A DNA stretch of 39,058 bases from Clostridiales bacterium (GCA_017551625.1 JAFZLF010000007.1:1-39058); one strand, 5' to 3'. Shown: positions 25,358 to 34,342, counted from the first letter of the stretch. The notes: a model not told the origin generated them from the letters alone. Translations and numbers: made by a program.

Positions 25358-26413
25358 ATGTCTGACTATCTCGAGCAAAAAGTAAGCATCACGTTAAGTT
25401 ACGAAGCCTATAACACCATCGAATCGGACATGAGCATCTTCCTTCCGGGCGGGAAATGGGCCACGTTCATAAACATCCTGATCGAGAACTATAAGGACGA
25501 TTCTTCTGCTTCGATCCGGCTCGCTTCCGAGCGCGAAAGGACCAGCCTCGAGAGCAGGATCCGATCCGGCAGATCTACCCTCACCAAAGCCGAGAAAGAA
25601 GTCATCGACAGATTAGTAGATACATATACACGGGAACTTCGTGCGCAGATGCACGCATACGGATCTGATTCCGGCATCACGAAGAAAATCCGCATCAACA
25701 ACAGTAATTTCGACGCACTCGGAATCGGCCAGAAGTCCGAGTACTATTCCGAGAAGGATTACAAGAATGCAGGAACCTATGTCAAGGCCCTGCTCGAGGA
25801 ATACGCACGCCAGAGTTTCTCGAAAAGAGAAGAGATATTCTTTCTCGATATCATCCAGTCTCTTCAGGCATGCATCAACGAAAAGAAGCTCGTACGTATC
25901 GGATATATGGACAGGAATAATCAGGTATCGAACAGACTCTTCAAACCGTTCGGAATCTTTACGAACAAGATGAACGTGTATCACTATTTCGTGGGCGTGC
26001 TCAACGATCCGAAAGCAGAATCGGACAGACTCTATTCTCTCCGCATCTCCCGGATCAAGTCTGTCAAGCGACTCGAGCAGACCGCTCATATTCCGTTACC
26101 GATGCAGGAAGACATAAAGAGACAGATGAATGAAAAGGATGTCCAGTATATCCAGGGGAATCAGAATATCTGCCGTATCGAGCTCACACCCGGCGGGCAG
26201 AAGATGTATAACTCGATCCTATATCTGCGCCCGCGGCATACGGCCAAAGAAGAGAAGAAAAACGGTAACGTCATCTATGAATTCGACTGCACAAGGGAAC
26301 AGATCCAGAACTACTTCTTTCGCTTCGGCAAAGATGCCATCATCCTCTCACCCGAATCAATACGATCAAACTTTGAAGAGAGCTACAAACGCGCGATCCA
26401 GGCTTACAAATAG
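25358..26413 (+). CDS. WYL-domain transcription regulator
   Basis: This 351-residue protein has an N-terminal 80 residues that look like a ribbon-helix-helix or similar short DNA-binding unit (KVSITLSYEAYNTIESDM..., GGKWATFINILIENY) rather than the usual wHTH. The central WYL domain (about 165-245) has ACINEKKLVRIGYMDRNN, FKPFGIFTNKMNVYHYFVGV and LYSLRISRIKSV; it is an SH3-like fold that senses nucleic acid or nucleotide ligands in other members. A C-terminal WCX-like segment holds FDCTREQIQNYFFRFGKDA. AGGAGG is five bases before ATG. WYL regulators commonly control defence islands or CRISPR loci. It converges on the metallopeptidase/Cys-rich operon, 17 bases away. Confidence 0.85.
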   Translation: MSDYLEQKVSITLSYEAYNTIESDMSIFLPGGKWATFINILIENYKDDSSASIRLASERERTSLESRIRSGRSTLTKAEKEVIDRLVDTYTRELRAQMHAYGSDSGITKKIRINNSNFDALGIGQKSEYYSEKDYKNAGTYVKALLEEYARQSFSKREEIFFLDIIQSLQACINEKKLVRIGYMDRNNQVSNRLFKPFGIFTNKMNVYHYFVGVLNDPKAESDRLYSLRISRIKSVKRLEQTAHIPLPMQEDIKRQMNEKDVQYIQGNQNICRIELTPGGQKMYNSILYLRPRHTAKEEKKNGNVIYEFDCTREQIQNYFFRFGKDAIILSPESIRSNFEESYKRAIQAYK

Positions 26414-26430
26414 CCCGCAAAATCACCGCG

Positions 26431-27822
26431 TTATTTCAACCCGAAAAACGCCTTCATCTCTTTCACACTCTTCTTGAACCGGAAGATGTCATTAAAGATT
26501 CCGACCCATTCCTGGAAGTGACGGTTCCGGATCTTCTTTTTACACTCCTCGAAACTATCGACCCACGCTTGGGCCAACGGCTGTAACGCACGGACCTCCA
26601 GGTCCTCTTCTCCAAAAGCACCGGCCATCCACTTCCACACTTCATACAGCACCATAAAATACATGAACAGTTCATTTACGACCGTGAAGCATGAGTAGTC
26701 CACGATCGAACCGGTTTCATCATCGACCATCTCATTTTCAGAAATAAAGTCGGCGATGTTATCCAGTTTCTCTTTCTGGTAATGCTTGACAAAAGCATCC
26801 CCCATGCGTTCCAAGATGTTTTTTCTCACCTCACCAGTTTTCAGCCACTCCTTCGCATCTATTAACGTATACTCTTCATCACCGTAAAAAGAAGACTTCT
26901 TAAAGTCCACACTGCTTATTCTTCTGATGTATCCCAGAAGCAGGCACGCCAGCCACACCTTATCCCAGAACAATACGCACTTCTTCGCTTCTTCCTTCTT
27001 TCCGGCGCACCCGCGAAGGAATGCATCCATCGTCCCCAATTTCTCCTCAGGATACTTCGATAAGAAATAACTAAACACCACACCCGAAGCATGGTTCTTC
27101 TCATCCGTTCCCTGGTAAAGCAACGGCCCGACAGCAAATGCCGTTTCCACCTCGGAAACATCCAGGTTGTCCAGATCATGCGATTTGCGCTTCGCGTCCC
27201 AGCGGAACTTCAATACCGGCGAGACATTCTGTCCTTTATCCAGATGTTCATAGTATCTCTGATGCACGAGACGATACAGTGCGAAAAGATCACCGCTCGA
27301 GTTGTTAAAGAATGCACTTACGATTCCCCATTCCTTTCGCCGTTCATCCTTTTCAAATGCACCGGTATATGGATCTTTATGCTGTACATGATCATAGCGG
27401 ACAACCCCTACCATCCCGGCCAGATCACCGTCTCCGTTACAGATAAGACTTACGCCGTTACTCGTCCCGGAGATGTTGACAGCTACCGGTTCACGTACTA
27501 CCTTCTCTGACATGGATTTGTAGTTCTGCACTACCGGATCATTATCACTCCGCAGTTCACTCGGGATCGTTCCGTCTTTGTCCATCGATTCCATCGCATC
27601 TCTGAAGAACTGCTTCTCATCCTCGTTTCCGAAGACCACATGCTTGCAGGTATGTTCCACTAGATTCGAACCATGACATGTATTCCTACCTCTAAAGAGA
27701 GGGCACCATTGTTTTGTCGCATGATCACGACATGCTCCTTTGCAGACACCAGTTTTTTCCGTCCAGCTGACACGGTCCAGGCTCCAGCGTACACCATTAT
27801 AAAAACATTCCGTACCCGCCAT
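26431..27822 (-). CDS. Cys-rich protein of unknown function coupled to the metallopeptidase
   Basis: The protein is 463 residues. The N-terminal 60 residues hold six Cys (C6, C27, C31, C40, C49, C59) and two His, in the order C-x3-C-x8-C-x8-C-x9-C, which suggests a zinc-binding region. The rest is soluble, mixed alpha/beta then helical (DKVWLACLLLGYIRRISS; LFMYFMVLYEVWKWMAGAF; basic C-terminal KKKIRNRHFQEWVG). There is no signal peptide. I do not recognise a family. Its ATG lies one base after the TGA of the metallopeptidase gene, so translation is coupled; the pair may work as enzyme plus substrate/partner. No terminator separates it from the convergent WYL gene. Confidence 0.7.
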   Translation of the reverse strand: MAGTECFYNGVRWSLDRVSWTEKTGVCKGACRDHATKQWCPLFRGRNTCHGSNLVEHTCKHVVFGNEDEKQFFRDAMESMDKDGTIPSELRSDNDPVVQNYKSMSEKVVREPVAVNISGTSNGVSLICNGDGDLAGMVGVVRYDHVQHKDPYTGAFEKDERRKEWGIVSAFFNNSSGDLFALYRLVHQRYYEHLDKGQNVSPVLKFRWDAKRKSHDLDNLDVSEVETAFAVGPLLYQGTDEKNHASGVVFSYFLSKYPEEKLGTMDAFLRGCAGKKEEAKKCVLFWDKVWLACLLLGYIRRISSVDFKKSSFYGDEEYTLIDAKEWLKTGEVRKNILERMGDAFVKHYQKEKLDNIADFISENEMVDDETGSIVDYSCFTVVNELFMYFMVLYEVWKWMAGAFGEEDLEVRALQPLAQAWVDSFEECKKKIRNRHFQEWVGIFNDIFRFKKSVKEMKAFFGLK

Positions 27823-27823
27823 A

Positions 27824-29113
27824 TCACCAACTCCTCAGAAGTGCTTCGATCTCTCGAGCATATGCGTCATACTTTCTCGTGCCCATCCTGTTTCTTCTCG
27901 GTATCGAAATAAAGTGATGATACTTCTTGCTCTGATGCGGAACCAGAAGCTCGATCATGCGCCGCTGCAGGCCATCCGTAAAAAGGCACGAAAACCAGTT
28001 CGCCAGGGTTTCGCAATTGCTTGTTACGAGTTGGGGATCATCGATTATTTCACGGAAAACCATGTGCCCCAGTTCATGCTTGATGACCATCTCCTCCATG
28101 AGTTTCTCTGCCATCTCCATCTCAAGAGAAGGCCGTTCCAGTCTGATATGTCTTTTCGCCCGTTCATCCTCATTCATCCTCGCCACCGCCAATACTCCGG
28201 CAGCGTGCAAGATCTCACTTCGGAACCGCGAATCATTTTTCAGATTTCTCAGTGTTCTTCTGATATTCTCCCGGCATACCAGCACCGCTCTTCTATCTTT
28301 CCCGAACGCCTGGAATCTCCCCATCTGGGAGATGATATCCTGCACGGTCAGTTCAGGCGGAAATTCATAAGTGATCTCCGGGATCTCCTCTCGTCCTTCG
28401 TATTCGATTACATTATTTCGTTCAGCCTGCGCATAGACATCCGGATACTTATTTTGCAGGATCCATCGATTTATCATATAGAGATCACTTACGCGCCTAA
28501 ATTCACAGCTGCCTTTCAGCGCGAAATACATCTTCGCCACTGCGTTATATCGATTCGGCAAACTGTATGGAATACTGACATCCGTGTTATTCTCCGACAG
28601 AAGACGTAACAGATCATCTTTGGAATCCCGTTTGATCTCCTCGAAAAGCGTCTCGTGTTCTTTCGGTTTAAAAGGCGTAATCGAAAGAAGGATCACCATA
28701 TCCCCGTCCGCCTTTCCTTCGATACCGATATCCCCGACGAACCACGCCGGCCCGATATCTCTATACACATGATCTTCATTTAGGTATGCCATATAGGCAG
28801 CGAAGTATGAAACAGGTTTTTCACTTTTCGGTAGTTTACCCGATGCCATACAGTGCCGTACCACACTGTTCCAGTCTGTCGGAGCAAAATTCATATAGGC
28901 TCGTTCATCAATACTCTTTATCAGTTCTTTTTCGTCATACCCGGCAACTTCTATTATCTGTCCTTCCGAATTGTATAGGACAAGCACTTCTTTAGGACGA
29001 TTATACGGACGTTCATCAAGACGAAAATCAATCCCATCCCCCACATGAACAGAAGAGAACCACTCAACGAGTTTTTCCAGATTCTTCTCGACCGGTATAC
29101 GAATATAGCCCAT
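27824..29113 (-). CDS. HELGH zinc metallopeptidase
   Basis: This 429-residue protein has the zincin motif HELGH at 346-350. A probable third zinc ligand Glu368 (SNCETLANWFS) lies 18 residues later, the spacing of gluzincins. The helix before the motif (MAEKLMEEMVIKHELGHMVF) is typical of ImmA/IrrE- and minigluzincin-like enzymes. The N-terminal 340 residues are a long soluble region with no recognised domain, containing VLVLYNSEGQIIEVAGYDEK and VVRHCMASGKLP. It has no signal peptide, so it acts in the cytoplasm. Because ImmA/IrrE peptidases cleave regulators, a regulatory or abortive-infection role is conceivable but inferred. It is coupled directly to the Cys-rich gene downstream. Confidence 0.75.
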   Translation of the reverse strand: MGYIRIPVEKNLEKLVEWFSSVHVGDGIDFRLDERPYNRPKEVLVLYNSEGQIIEVAGYDEKELIKSIDERAYMNFAPTDWNSVVRHCMASGKLPKSEKPVSYFAAYMAYLNEDHVYRDIGPAWFVGDIGIEGKADGDMVILLSITPFKPKEHETLFEEIKRDSKDDLLRLLSENNTDVSIPYSLPNRYNAVAKMYFALKGSCEFRRVSDLYMINRWILQNKYPDVYAQAERNNVIEYEGREEIPEITYEFPPELTVQDIISQMGRFQAFGKDRRAVLVCRENIRRTLRNLKNDSRFRSEILHAAGVLAVARMNEDERAKRHIRLERPSLEMEMAEKLMEEMVIKHELGHMVFREIIDDPQLVTSNCETLANWFSCLFTDGLQRRMIELLVPHQSKKYHHFISIPRRNRMGTRKYDAYAREIEALLRSW

Positions 29114-29195
29114 ATCCTATCCTCCGGATACTATCAGCCAAAACCAATGAAACTACAGTTCCATTATAATCTAGAAGAGAAGGAGAGTGACCAGC

Positions 29196-29915
29196 TTACT
29201 CTGCATTTTTCTCCGCAAGTTCCTTGGCATTAGAATCATAGATCACTTCACCAGTCGCATCATTGATGTAAGTGATATAGACATTATCCGGCTTATCTAC
29301 CAAAAATTGAAAATACATTCCGCTACTCATATAGAAAGTTAACGGCAACAGTTCCTCTTTCAGATTGATATCATCCGAAGAACACCTCACGGTATATTCC
29401 GAGAAAGCCTCATTATGAGAAATACTTACGATATTCGGGCATTCTGGATCGTCAAGTATTTTCTGCAAAGTATCTTCCAGAGTAGCCTGCATTTCCAAGA
29501 TCAGCTCATCGTACTTCTCCCTGGTCATAACATAGGTAACGCTTCCATCGGCATTTACTGTCCCGGAAATGAAACCATCCTCTTTAGCAATAGCTTCGTC
29601 AATCTGTTCTTGCGTCACTTCGTCAAAGAGTTCAGCAGGAAGGTTGATTGCCACTTCACTGCCAACTTCTGCAGCCTCGATTTCACCTATAGCTTCAATT
29701 TTCTTGGATGTATCATCCTCATCAGCACTATCTTTTACTGACACTGTCGTCTCCAAATCAGAAATCGCAGGCGCAGCCACTGTCTCCGAGGACTTTGTTA
29801 GAGTCACTGTTTCTTTTGCTTTAAAGACATCGTGCGTAGTAAGATAAAGAAAGCTGGCCAGACATCCCGCTATCAGGAGGGCAGACACAATATACAGTCC
29901 TACATATTTCTTCAT
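29196..29915 (-). CDS. membrane-anchored extracellular protein with INLPAELF domain
   Basis: This 239-residue protein has an N-terminal signal/anchor helix (about residues 4-25, YVGLYIVSALLIAGCLASFL; the LLIAGC could also be a lipobox). A linker of about 60 residues follows. The C-terminal domain begins INLPAELFDEVTQEQIDEAI and continues with DGSVTYVMTREKYDEL, LDDPECPNIVSISHNEAFSE and ITYINDATGEVIYDSN. This is a small secreted domain that recurs in Clostridia and streptococci, often anchored as here, without known function. ATG 29915 with GAGGAG upstream was chosen; the ORF is open 39 bases further. It seems monocistronic, 82 bases upstream of the metallopeptidase gene. Confidence 0.75.
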   Translation of the reverse strand: MKKYVGLYIVSALLIAGCLASFLYLTTHDVFKAKETVTLTKSSETVAAPAISDLETTVSVKDSADEDDTSKKIEAIGEIEAAEVGSEVAINLPAELFDEVTQEQIDEAIAKEDGFISGTVNADGSVTYVMTREKYDELILEMQATLEDTLQKILDDPECPNIVSISHNEAFSEYTVRCSSDDINLKEELLPLTFYMSSGMYFQFLVDKPDNVYITYINDATGEVIYDSNAKELAEKNAE

Positions 29916-30130
29916 AGCAAAGTCTCCTCTCACGGGAGCATCAACTCGAATCAAGAGATGCTTCCTATGAGGTCATACTAATACAGAGACATAAATATCT
30001 TCGATGATATGTGTGAATTATCTGTAACGATTTCGACAATCCATAGCACCATTGCATCTTTCATTAAAGTCTATCGTAACAACATCCAATGAGATAAGGG
30101 GCATGAAGATTCTGTTAAGTTCTCTGCGCC

Positions 30131-30328
30131 TTACAATTCTCCAATTTGACCATCAAAATCACTATCGGTACATTTAATCCCACGCTTTATCAATGCTTTA
30201 GAGATTTCATCTTTCATATTCTGAGATATCCACGGATTGAATGTCACCCGAATACAATTTAATAATTCATCTGTAATAGAAACATATACATAATCTATGG
30301 GCTCTGGTGTGGCTATTTTAGCTGGTCG
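30131..30328 (-). pseudogene. open reading remnant without a start
   Basis: Between the stop at 30133-30131 and an in-frame stop at 30331-30329 the minus strand is open for 65 codons. It gives a protein-like sequence (PEPIDYVYVSITDELLNCIR, TFNPWISQNMKDEISKALIK, ending DFDGQIGEL). There is no ATG in a sensible place and no ribosome binding site. It lies 3' of the small secreted gene, in another frame. A decayed 3' end of a gene is the simplest reading. The rest of 29955-30341 shows nothing else I can support. Confidence 0.4.
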
Positions 30329-30341
30329 CTAACACCGCCAC

Positions 30342-30824
30342 TTAGTAACTCTTGAAATAGAAACCACTTTCAAGACCATCAATCTTCCAAAACGGGATTG
30401 AAGTCGAGCTGTATTTATAATGGCTATAGAAGTGTATTGTGCCCTTCAATGTTCTTACTTTCGAACGCTGTTTTTGCGTTAGTGCCGGCGAATGACCCAA
30501 ATCAAGATTGAGTGTTATTTCATCTCCCCAAAGCCAAAAAGTCCAGCGTGTTCCTTTGGGTAATGTTATGGAACCGGGAATAGTGACGTCACTGGTCAAA
30601 ACAATATAACTTGGATAGTATTTGCCTCTCTCATAAACAATCACGCAGTCGCCAATGTCTGCATATGAACCAGAAGCACGAACTTGAAAGTACATTTTCC
30701 ACGTATCTGTAGGTGCATAATAAGAATTTCCGCTACCGGCCGATACCGTTAACGGTATCGATACGATCATCAGCAATGCTACCAAAACCGATACAACTCG
30801 TTTATTCTTACAAATCTTTCCCAT
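30342..30824 (-). CDS. small secreted protein
   Basis: This 160-residue protein has a clear signal peptide (MGKICKNKRVVSVLVALLMI..., cleavage near LTVSAG). The mature part is aromatic-rich (SYYAPTDTWKMYFQVR, ERGKYYPSYIVLTSD, RWTFWLWGDEITLNL, HFYSHYKYSSTSIPFW) and predicted to be beta strands. No family is recognised. AGGAGGT lies seven bases before ATG. Minus-strand TATACT/TATATT boxes occur about 75 bases upstream, without a convincing -35. The exported, Tyr/Trp-rich composition suggests an extracellular beta-sandwich; its role is unknown. Confidence 0.7.
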   Translation of the reverse strand: MGKICKNKRVVSVLVALLMIVSIPLTVSAGSGNSYYAPTDTWKMYFQVRASGSYADIGDCVIVYERGKYYPSYIVLTSDVTIPGSITLPKGTRWTFWLWGDEITLNLDLGHSPALTQKQRSKVRTLKGTIHFYSHYKYSSTSIPFWKIDGLESGFYFKSY

Positions 30825-30986
30825 AACAACTACCTCCTATGCTTGATATAATCATCTTATGCCTAGGAGAAGCATTATGAAACTAATATAGTACTGGATA
30901 GTATAACAATATTCCATACAACTTGAAGTATTTCTACTATTCTTCTCCACTCACACCCTGTACTGCTGCAAATTCCGCAAACGGTT

Positions 30987-31061
30987 AATCGGAAATCCAA
31001 TCGGAAATCCAATCGGAAATGCATCGGAAATCTATCGGAAATGCTTGTCGGCATTTCCGAT
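30987..31061. repeat. iterated ATCGGAAATCC element before the DUF1703 gene
   Basis: Five head-to-tail units start at 30987, 30999, 31011, 31023 and 31034 (three of 12 bases, then two of 11; core ATCGGAAAT followed by C or G then C or T). They are followed by one inverted unit GCATTTCCGAT at 31051-31061. The inverted unit lies within the spacer of the promoter at 31045-31073. A short version occurs at 21362-21404. Confidence 0.85.
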
Positions 31062-31073
31062 GCGAGTTATAAT
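31045..31073 (+). promoter_or_regulatory. promoter of the HTH-DUF1703 gene
   Basis: TTGTCG (31045-31050) and TATAAT (31068-31073) are separated by exactly 17 bases, 51 bases before the ATG at 31124. The repeat units occupy the sequence immediately upstream and in the spacer, so a protein binding them would block or recruit RNA polymerase. Confidence 0.7.
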
Positions 31074-31123
31074 AGTTCCAACAAGAGGAAAGATCGCGAT
31101 AAAGAGAGAAAGAGGTGCATGCT

Positions 31124-32986
31124 ATGGACAGTCGCAATTACATCAGCACAACAGAAGCCGCCGCGATACTCCACATGACAACCCGGCGTGTCATAGGACT
31201 CTGCCACGAAGGAAGACTCACCGGCGCCATTCGGGACGGTCGCAACTGGAAGATCCCGGAAGAATCTGTCAGATCTTATATGGAAACTTCCGGCATCGCC
31301 GATTCCCTATTGCCCTGTGCAGTCGGAAACACCTCCTATGTCGAGATCTCCAGCGAATGCTACTATGTGGACAAAACACTTCTGATCCGTGATCTGATCG
31401 ATGACCACAACATGGTGACACTCTTCACACGTCCGCGCAGATTCGGCAAGACTCTGGCGATCAATATGCTTAAGACCTTCTTTGAGAAGACGGACGAAGA
31501 TACTGCGAGATACTTTACCAACAGGAACATCTGGCAATGTGGGCAGAAGTACCGTTCCCTTCAGGGCACATATCCCGTGATCATGCTCACCTTCAAGGAT
31601 GTCAAATACGATAACTGGCAGGACTCTCTCGAGGCGATACGCCTGGTCTTAAAGGATGAATATAAGCGGCACACCGAATTGGCAGACAGCGAATCCCTGA
31701 GAGCAGACGACAGAGATTACCTCGCCCGGATGGAAAGAGGCGCCCTCACCGACGTCGAATACAGCCGCGCCCTTCTGAATCTGACACATATGCTCGCTGC
31801 ACACCATAAAAGAAACGTCGTGATCCTCATCGACGAATATGACACGCCCATCCAGCAGGGATACACCAAGGGGTTTTATCAGGAAGTGATCTCTTATATG
31901 CGTAACTTCCTGTCCGGCGGACTGAAGGACAATCCGGATCTGGCATTTGGCGTATTAACGGGTATCATGCGCATCTCAAAGGAAAACCTGTTCAGCGGTC
32001 TGAACAATCTGACTGTCAATACCGTGCTTGACGAAAAGTACAGCACCTACTTTGGATTCACCGGTGATGAAGTCCGCCAGATGGCCGACTATTACGGCAG
32101 ACCCGACAATATGCAGGAGATCCGGAAATGGTACGACGGGTATCGTTTCGGAAATTCGGAGATCTACAACCCCTGGTCGGTGACCAGCTACTTCGCCAAT
32201 GACGGACAGGCCAGAGCTTTCTGGGCCAATACGAGCGGCAACGAGATCATCCGGGAAGTATTGCAGGAGCTGACACCGGAAGTATCTGACGAACTGACCC
32301 ACATCTTGCAAGGCGAAGAGATACACACTTCCCTGAACACGGAAGTGGTCTATCCCAGGATGTCGGACGGAACGGATAATGTCTTCAGTTTCCTGCTACT
32401 TGCAGGCTATCTGACGTTGTCATCCGCTCCTCATGAAACAGAATTCGGAACATTTGCCACACTTAAGATCCCGAATATGGAGATCCGTAGAGTGTATAAC
32501 ACTGAAGTTCTGGGATGGATGCGGACACGTTCAACAGGCGGCGTGATTCCGGACATTGAAAAAGCGATTTACCTCGGAGACGGCAATCGACTTAGAGATG
32601 CTCTGCGCGACTACATGATCACCTGCATCTCCGCTTTCGATGGAGCAACAGAGAACTTCTACCACGGTATGGTACTGGGACTGGTCGCGAGTCTTTCTAC
32701 CCGATATTACATCCGCTCGAACAGAGAATCCGGAGATGGACGATTCGACCTGCAGATGGAGCCAAAAGAAAAAGGAGTTCCGGGGATCATCATGGAGTTC
32801 AAAGCCGTTCCCGCTTCGAAAAAGAAAGATCTGGTAACGATCGCAGAGGAAGCCATCGCGCAGATCGACAACCGGCAATACTCCCGAGAGTTTAAAGAGC
32901 GCGGTATCAAGAAGGTCATAAAGTACGGGATCGCTTTCTCCGGAAAGGCCGTGGAAGTCAAGACAGTCGAAGCCCGGACCTCCTGA
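31124..32986 (+). CDS. AAA-ATPase-like / PD-(D/E)XK (DUF1703) protein with N-terminal HTH
   Basis: The protein is 620 residues. Residues 5-55 form an excisionase-type winged helix (YISTTEAAAILHMTTRRVIG, then DGRNWKIPEESV). The AAA-ATPase-like domain begins with YYVDKTLLIRDLI, Walker A RPRRFGKT (103-110) and Walker B NVVILIDEYD (231-240). The C-terminal DUF1703 nuclease-like domain has Asp542 (GDGRFDLQ), Glu558-x-Lys560 (IIMEFKA) and a Gln-Ile-containing helix (AIAQIDNRQYS). The ATPase-DUF1703 pairing is very common in gut anaerobes; its role is unproven, though the fold matches DNA nucleases. The HTH fusion hints at self-regulation through the upstream repeats. AGAGGT precedes ATG; an in-frame GTG at 31115 is less likely. 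Confidence 0.88.
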   Translation: MDSRNYISTTEAAAILHMTTRRVIGLCHEGRLTGAIRDGRNWKIPEESVRSYMETSGIADSLLPCAVGNTSYVEISSECYYVDKTLLIRDLIDDHNMVTLFTRPRRFGKTLAINMLKTFFEKTDEDTARYFTNRNIWQCGQKYRSLQGTYPVIMLTFKDVKYDNWQDSLEAIRLVLKDEYKRHTELADSESLRADDRDYLARMERGALTDVEYSRALLNLTHMLAAHHKRNVVILIDEYDTPIQQGYTKGFYQEVISYMRNFLSGGLKDNPDLAFGVLTGIMRISKENLFSGLNNLTVNTVLDEKYSTYFGFTGDEVRQMADYYGRPDNMQEIRKWYDGYRFGNSEIYNPWSVTSYFANDGQARAFWANTSGNEIIREVLQELTPEVSDELTHILQGEEIHTSLNTEVVYPRMSDGTDNVFSFLLLAGYLTLSSAPHETEFGTFATLKIPNMEIRRVYNTEVLGWMRTRSTGGVIPDIEKAIYLGDGNRLRDALRDYMITCISAFDGATENFYHGMVLGLVASLSTRYYIRSNRESGDGRFDLQMEPKEKGVPGIIMEFKAVPASKKKDLVTIAEEAIAQIDNRQYSREFKERGIKKVIKYGIAFSGKAVEVKTVEARTS

Positions 32987-32994
32987 CCGAGGCT

Positions 32995-33501
32995 TCAGTC
33001 GCCTCTGCTAATCCACCGCCGCCAGATCCCGTACCCGCAGATGGCGCCGAGAGTATTGTGCACGATGTCCGACGTGTCGAAGCACCCCATATGCAGGATA
33101 AGCTGCGCGAGCTCGATCGAGAAACTGAAGAGACACCCGGCAAGCAAAATCTTCAGAAACCACCGCATCTTCTCGAAACGCTCCGGCGCCAGAAACCCGA
33201 AAGGAACGAAGAGCAGGATATTGAGAAGGATCTCCGTGATCGTCGGAAGCTGCGAAGATCGGGCAGAAGATCCTTCCGACGCAAAGGCCTTGACAATAGT
33301 CACATACCGGGAGAAGGGATTGATGATCGTATGCACCTCCAGGTCATACGTCCGCACCAGAAGCGTGATGATCAGAACCGCGATGACATAGAAACCCAGA
33401 AGCACACTCAGCGTCTGCCGGTTCTCGGTGACCCCGACGACCACCGCCAGTATGGCGATACTGGCCATAACGATAAAAACAACATAGAACGGTAAACCCA
33501 A
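32995..33501 (-). CDS. VanZ-family membrane protein
   Basis: This roughly 168-residue protein has four membrane helices and the VanZ signature NILLFVPFGFLAPERF, then SFSIELAQLIL, FDTSDIVHNTLGAICGYGIW. VanZ homologues are linked to low-level glycopeptide resistance or other envelope functions; most, like this one, stand alone without van genes. No ATG is available near the N-terminus. TTG 33501 is preferred because AGGGGAG lies five bases upstream; an upstream TTG at 33528 is also possible. A TATAAT on the minus strand is at 33537-33542. It converges on the DUF1703 gene eight bases away and is divergent from the sugar transferase. Confidence 0.82.
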   Translation of the reverse strand: MGLPFYVVFIVMASIAILAVVVGVTENRQTLSVLLGFYVIAVLIITLLVRTYDLEVHTIINPFSRYVTIVKAFASEGSSARSSQLPTITEILLNILLFVPFGFLAPERFEKMRWFLKILLAGCLFSFSIELAQLILHMGCFDTSDIVHNTLGAICGYGIWRRWISRGD

Positions 33502-33641
33502 CTTAACTCCCCTGAAAATATCAAACAATCGGAATTATTATAACGCAAGCCAGAATAAATTGGGAAGAGCGCCTCGCTTCATCTCTTTCGGCTCTTGTGA
33601 TATAGTTATTCTATTCGAGGGGAAGGATATCCAGGAAACGC

Positions 33642-34289
33642 ATGCAGATCAGACTGCTTCTTAAACGTGTATTTGACATCTTTGCAGGGATTATCGGAAG
33701 CGTAATTGCTCTGCTGATCATTGCCATATTCGGGCCTATCATCAAGATCAAATCCCCGGGGCCGGTCATCTTCACGCAGGAGAGAGTCGGCAAGGACGGG
33801 AAACACTTCAGGATTTATAAACTCCGCACCATGCGCCCCGATGCAGAAGAGCATAAGCAGGAGCTCATGCCGCAGAACAAGATCAAGGACGGTCTGATGT
33901 TTAAGATCGATTTCGACCCGCGCGTCATCGGAAACGAACTCTTACCTGATGGAACGAAGAAAAGAGGATTCGGAGAATTTCTCCGCCGCACCTCCCTCGA
34001 TGAATTCCCGCAGTTCTTCTGCGTGCTTCTCGGCACGATGTCCACTGTCGGGCCACGTCCGCCTACGCTGGATGAATACGAGAAGTACAGCGAACACCAT
34101 CGTGAAAGACTGAAAGTAAAACCGGGCATCACCGGATCCTGGCAGGTCAGCGGAAGAAGCGACATCACCGACTTCGAAGAGGTCGTCCGCCTCGACACCG
34201 AGTACATCCGCAACTTCTCTCTCCTTCTCGATCTGAAGATCCTCCTCACGACCATCCCTGTTGTGTTGACAAGGAAAGGTTCGAAGTAA
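33642..34289 (+). CDS. undecaprenyl-phosphate sugar-phosphate transferase
   Basis: This 215-residue protein of the bacterial sugar transferase family (monotopic PGT) has one hydrophobic reentrant helix (12-37) and FTQERVGKDGKHFRIYKLRT. It also has RRTSLDEFPQF with the catalytic Asp-Glu pair, GPRPP, and KPGITGSWQVSGRSDI followed by RLDTEYI. It transfers a sugar-1-phosphate from a UDP-sugar to undecaprenyl phosphate, starting a polysaccharide or glycan unit at the inner face of the membrane. The gene is alone, with no glycosyltransferase or flippase nearby; the phosphonate enzyme at 9421 is the only other envelope-polymer gene in the window. An extended -10 (TGATATAGT) lies about 35 bases upstream; AGGA precedes ATG. 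Confidence 0.9.
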   Translation: MQIRLLLKRVFDIFAGIIGSVIALLIIAIFGPIIKIKSPGPVIFTQERVGKDGKHFRIYKLRTMRPDAEEHKQELMPQNKIKDGLMFKIDFDPRVIGNELLPDGTKKRGFGEFLRRTSLDEFPQFFCVLLGTMSTVGPRPPTLDEYEKYSEHHRERLKVKPGITGSWQVSGRSDITDFEEVVRLDTEYIRNFSLLLDLKILLTTIPVVLTRKGSK

Positions 34290-34342
34290 CTACAAGTCCG
34301 TTATGATGCGATGCATTTTGCAAGTCGCATTACTACCGGTAG

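Noticed and set aside
30987..31061. CRISPR array
   Set aside because: The units are 11-12 bases and directly adjacent, with no unique spacers, and no cas genes are present.
33642..34289. Start of a capsule biosynthesis cluster
   Set aside because: Only a single sugar-phosphate transferase is present; the next genes are IS remnants and regulators, so no cluster can be claimed.
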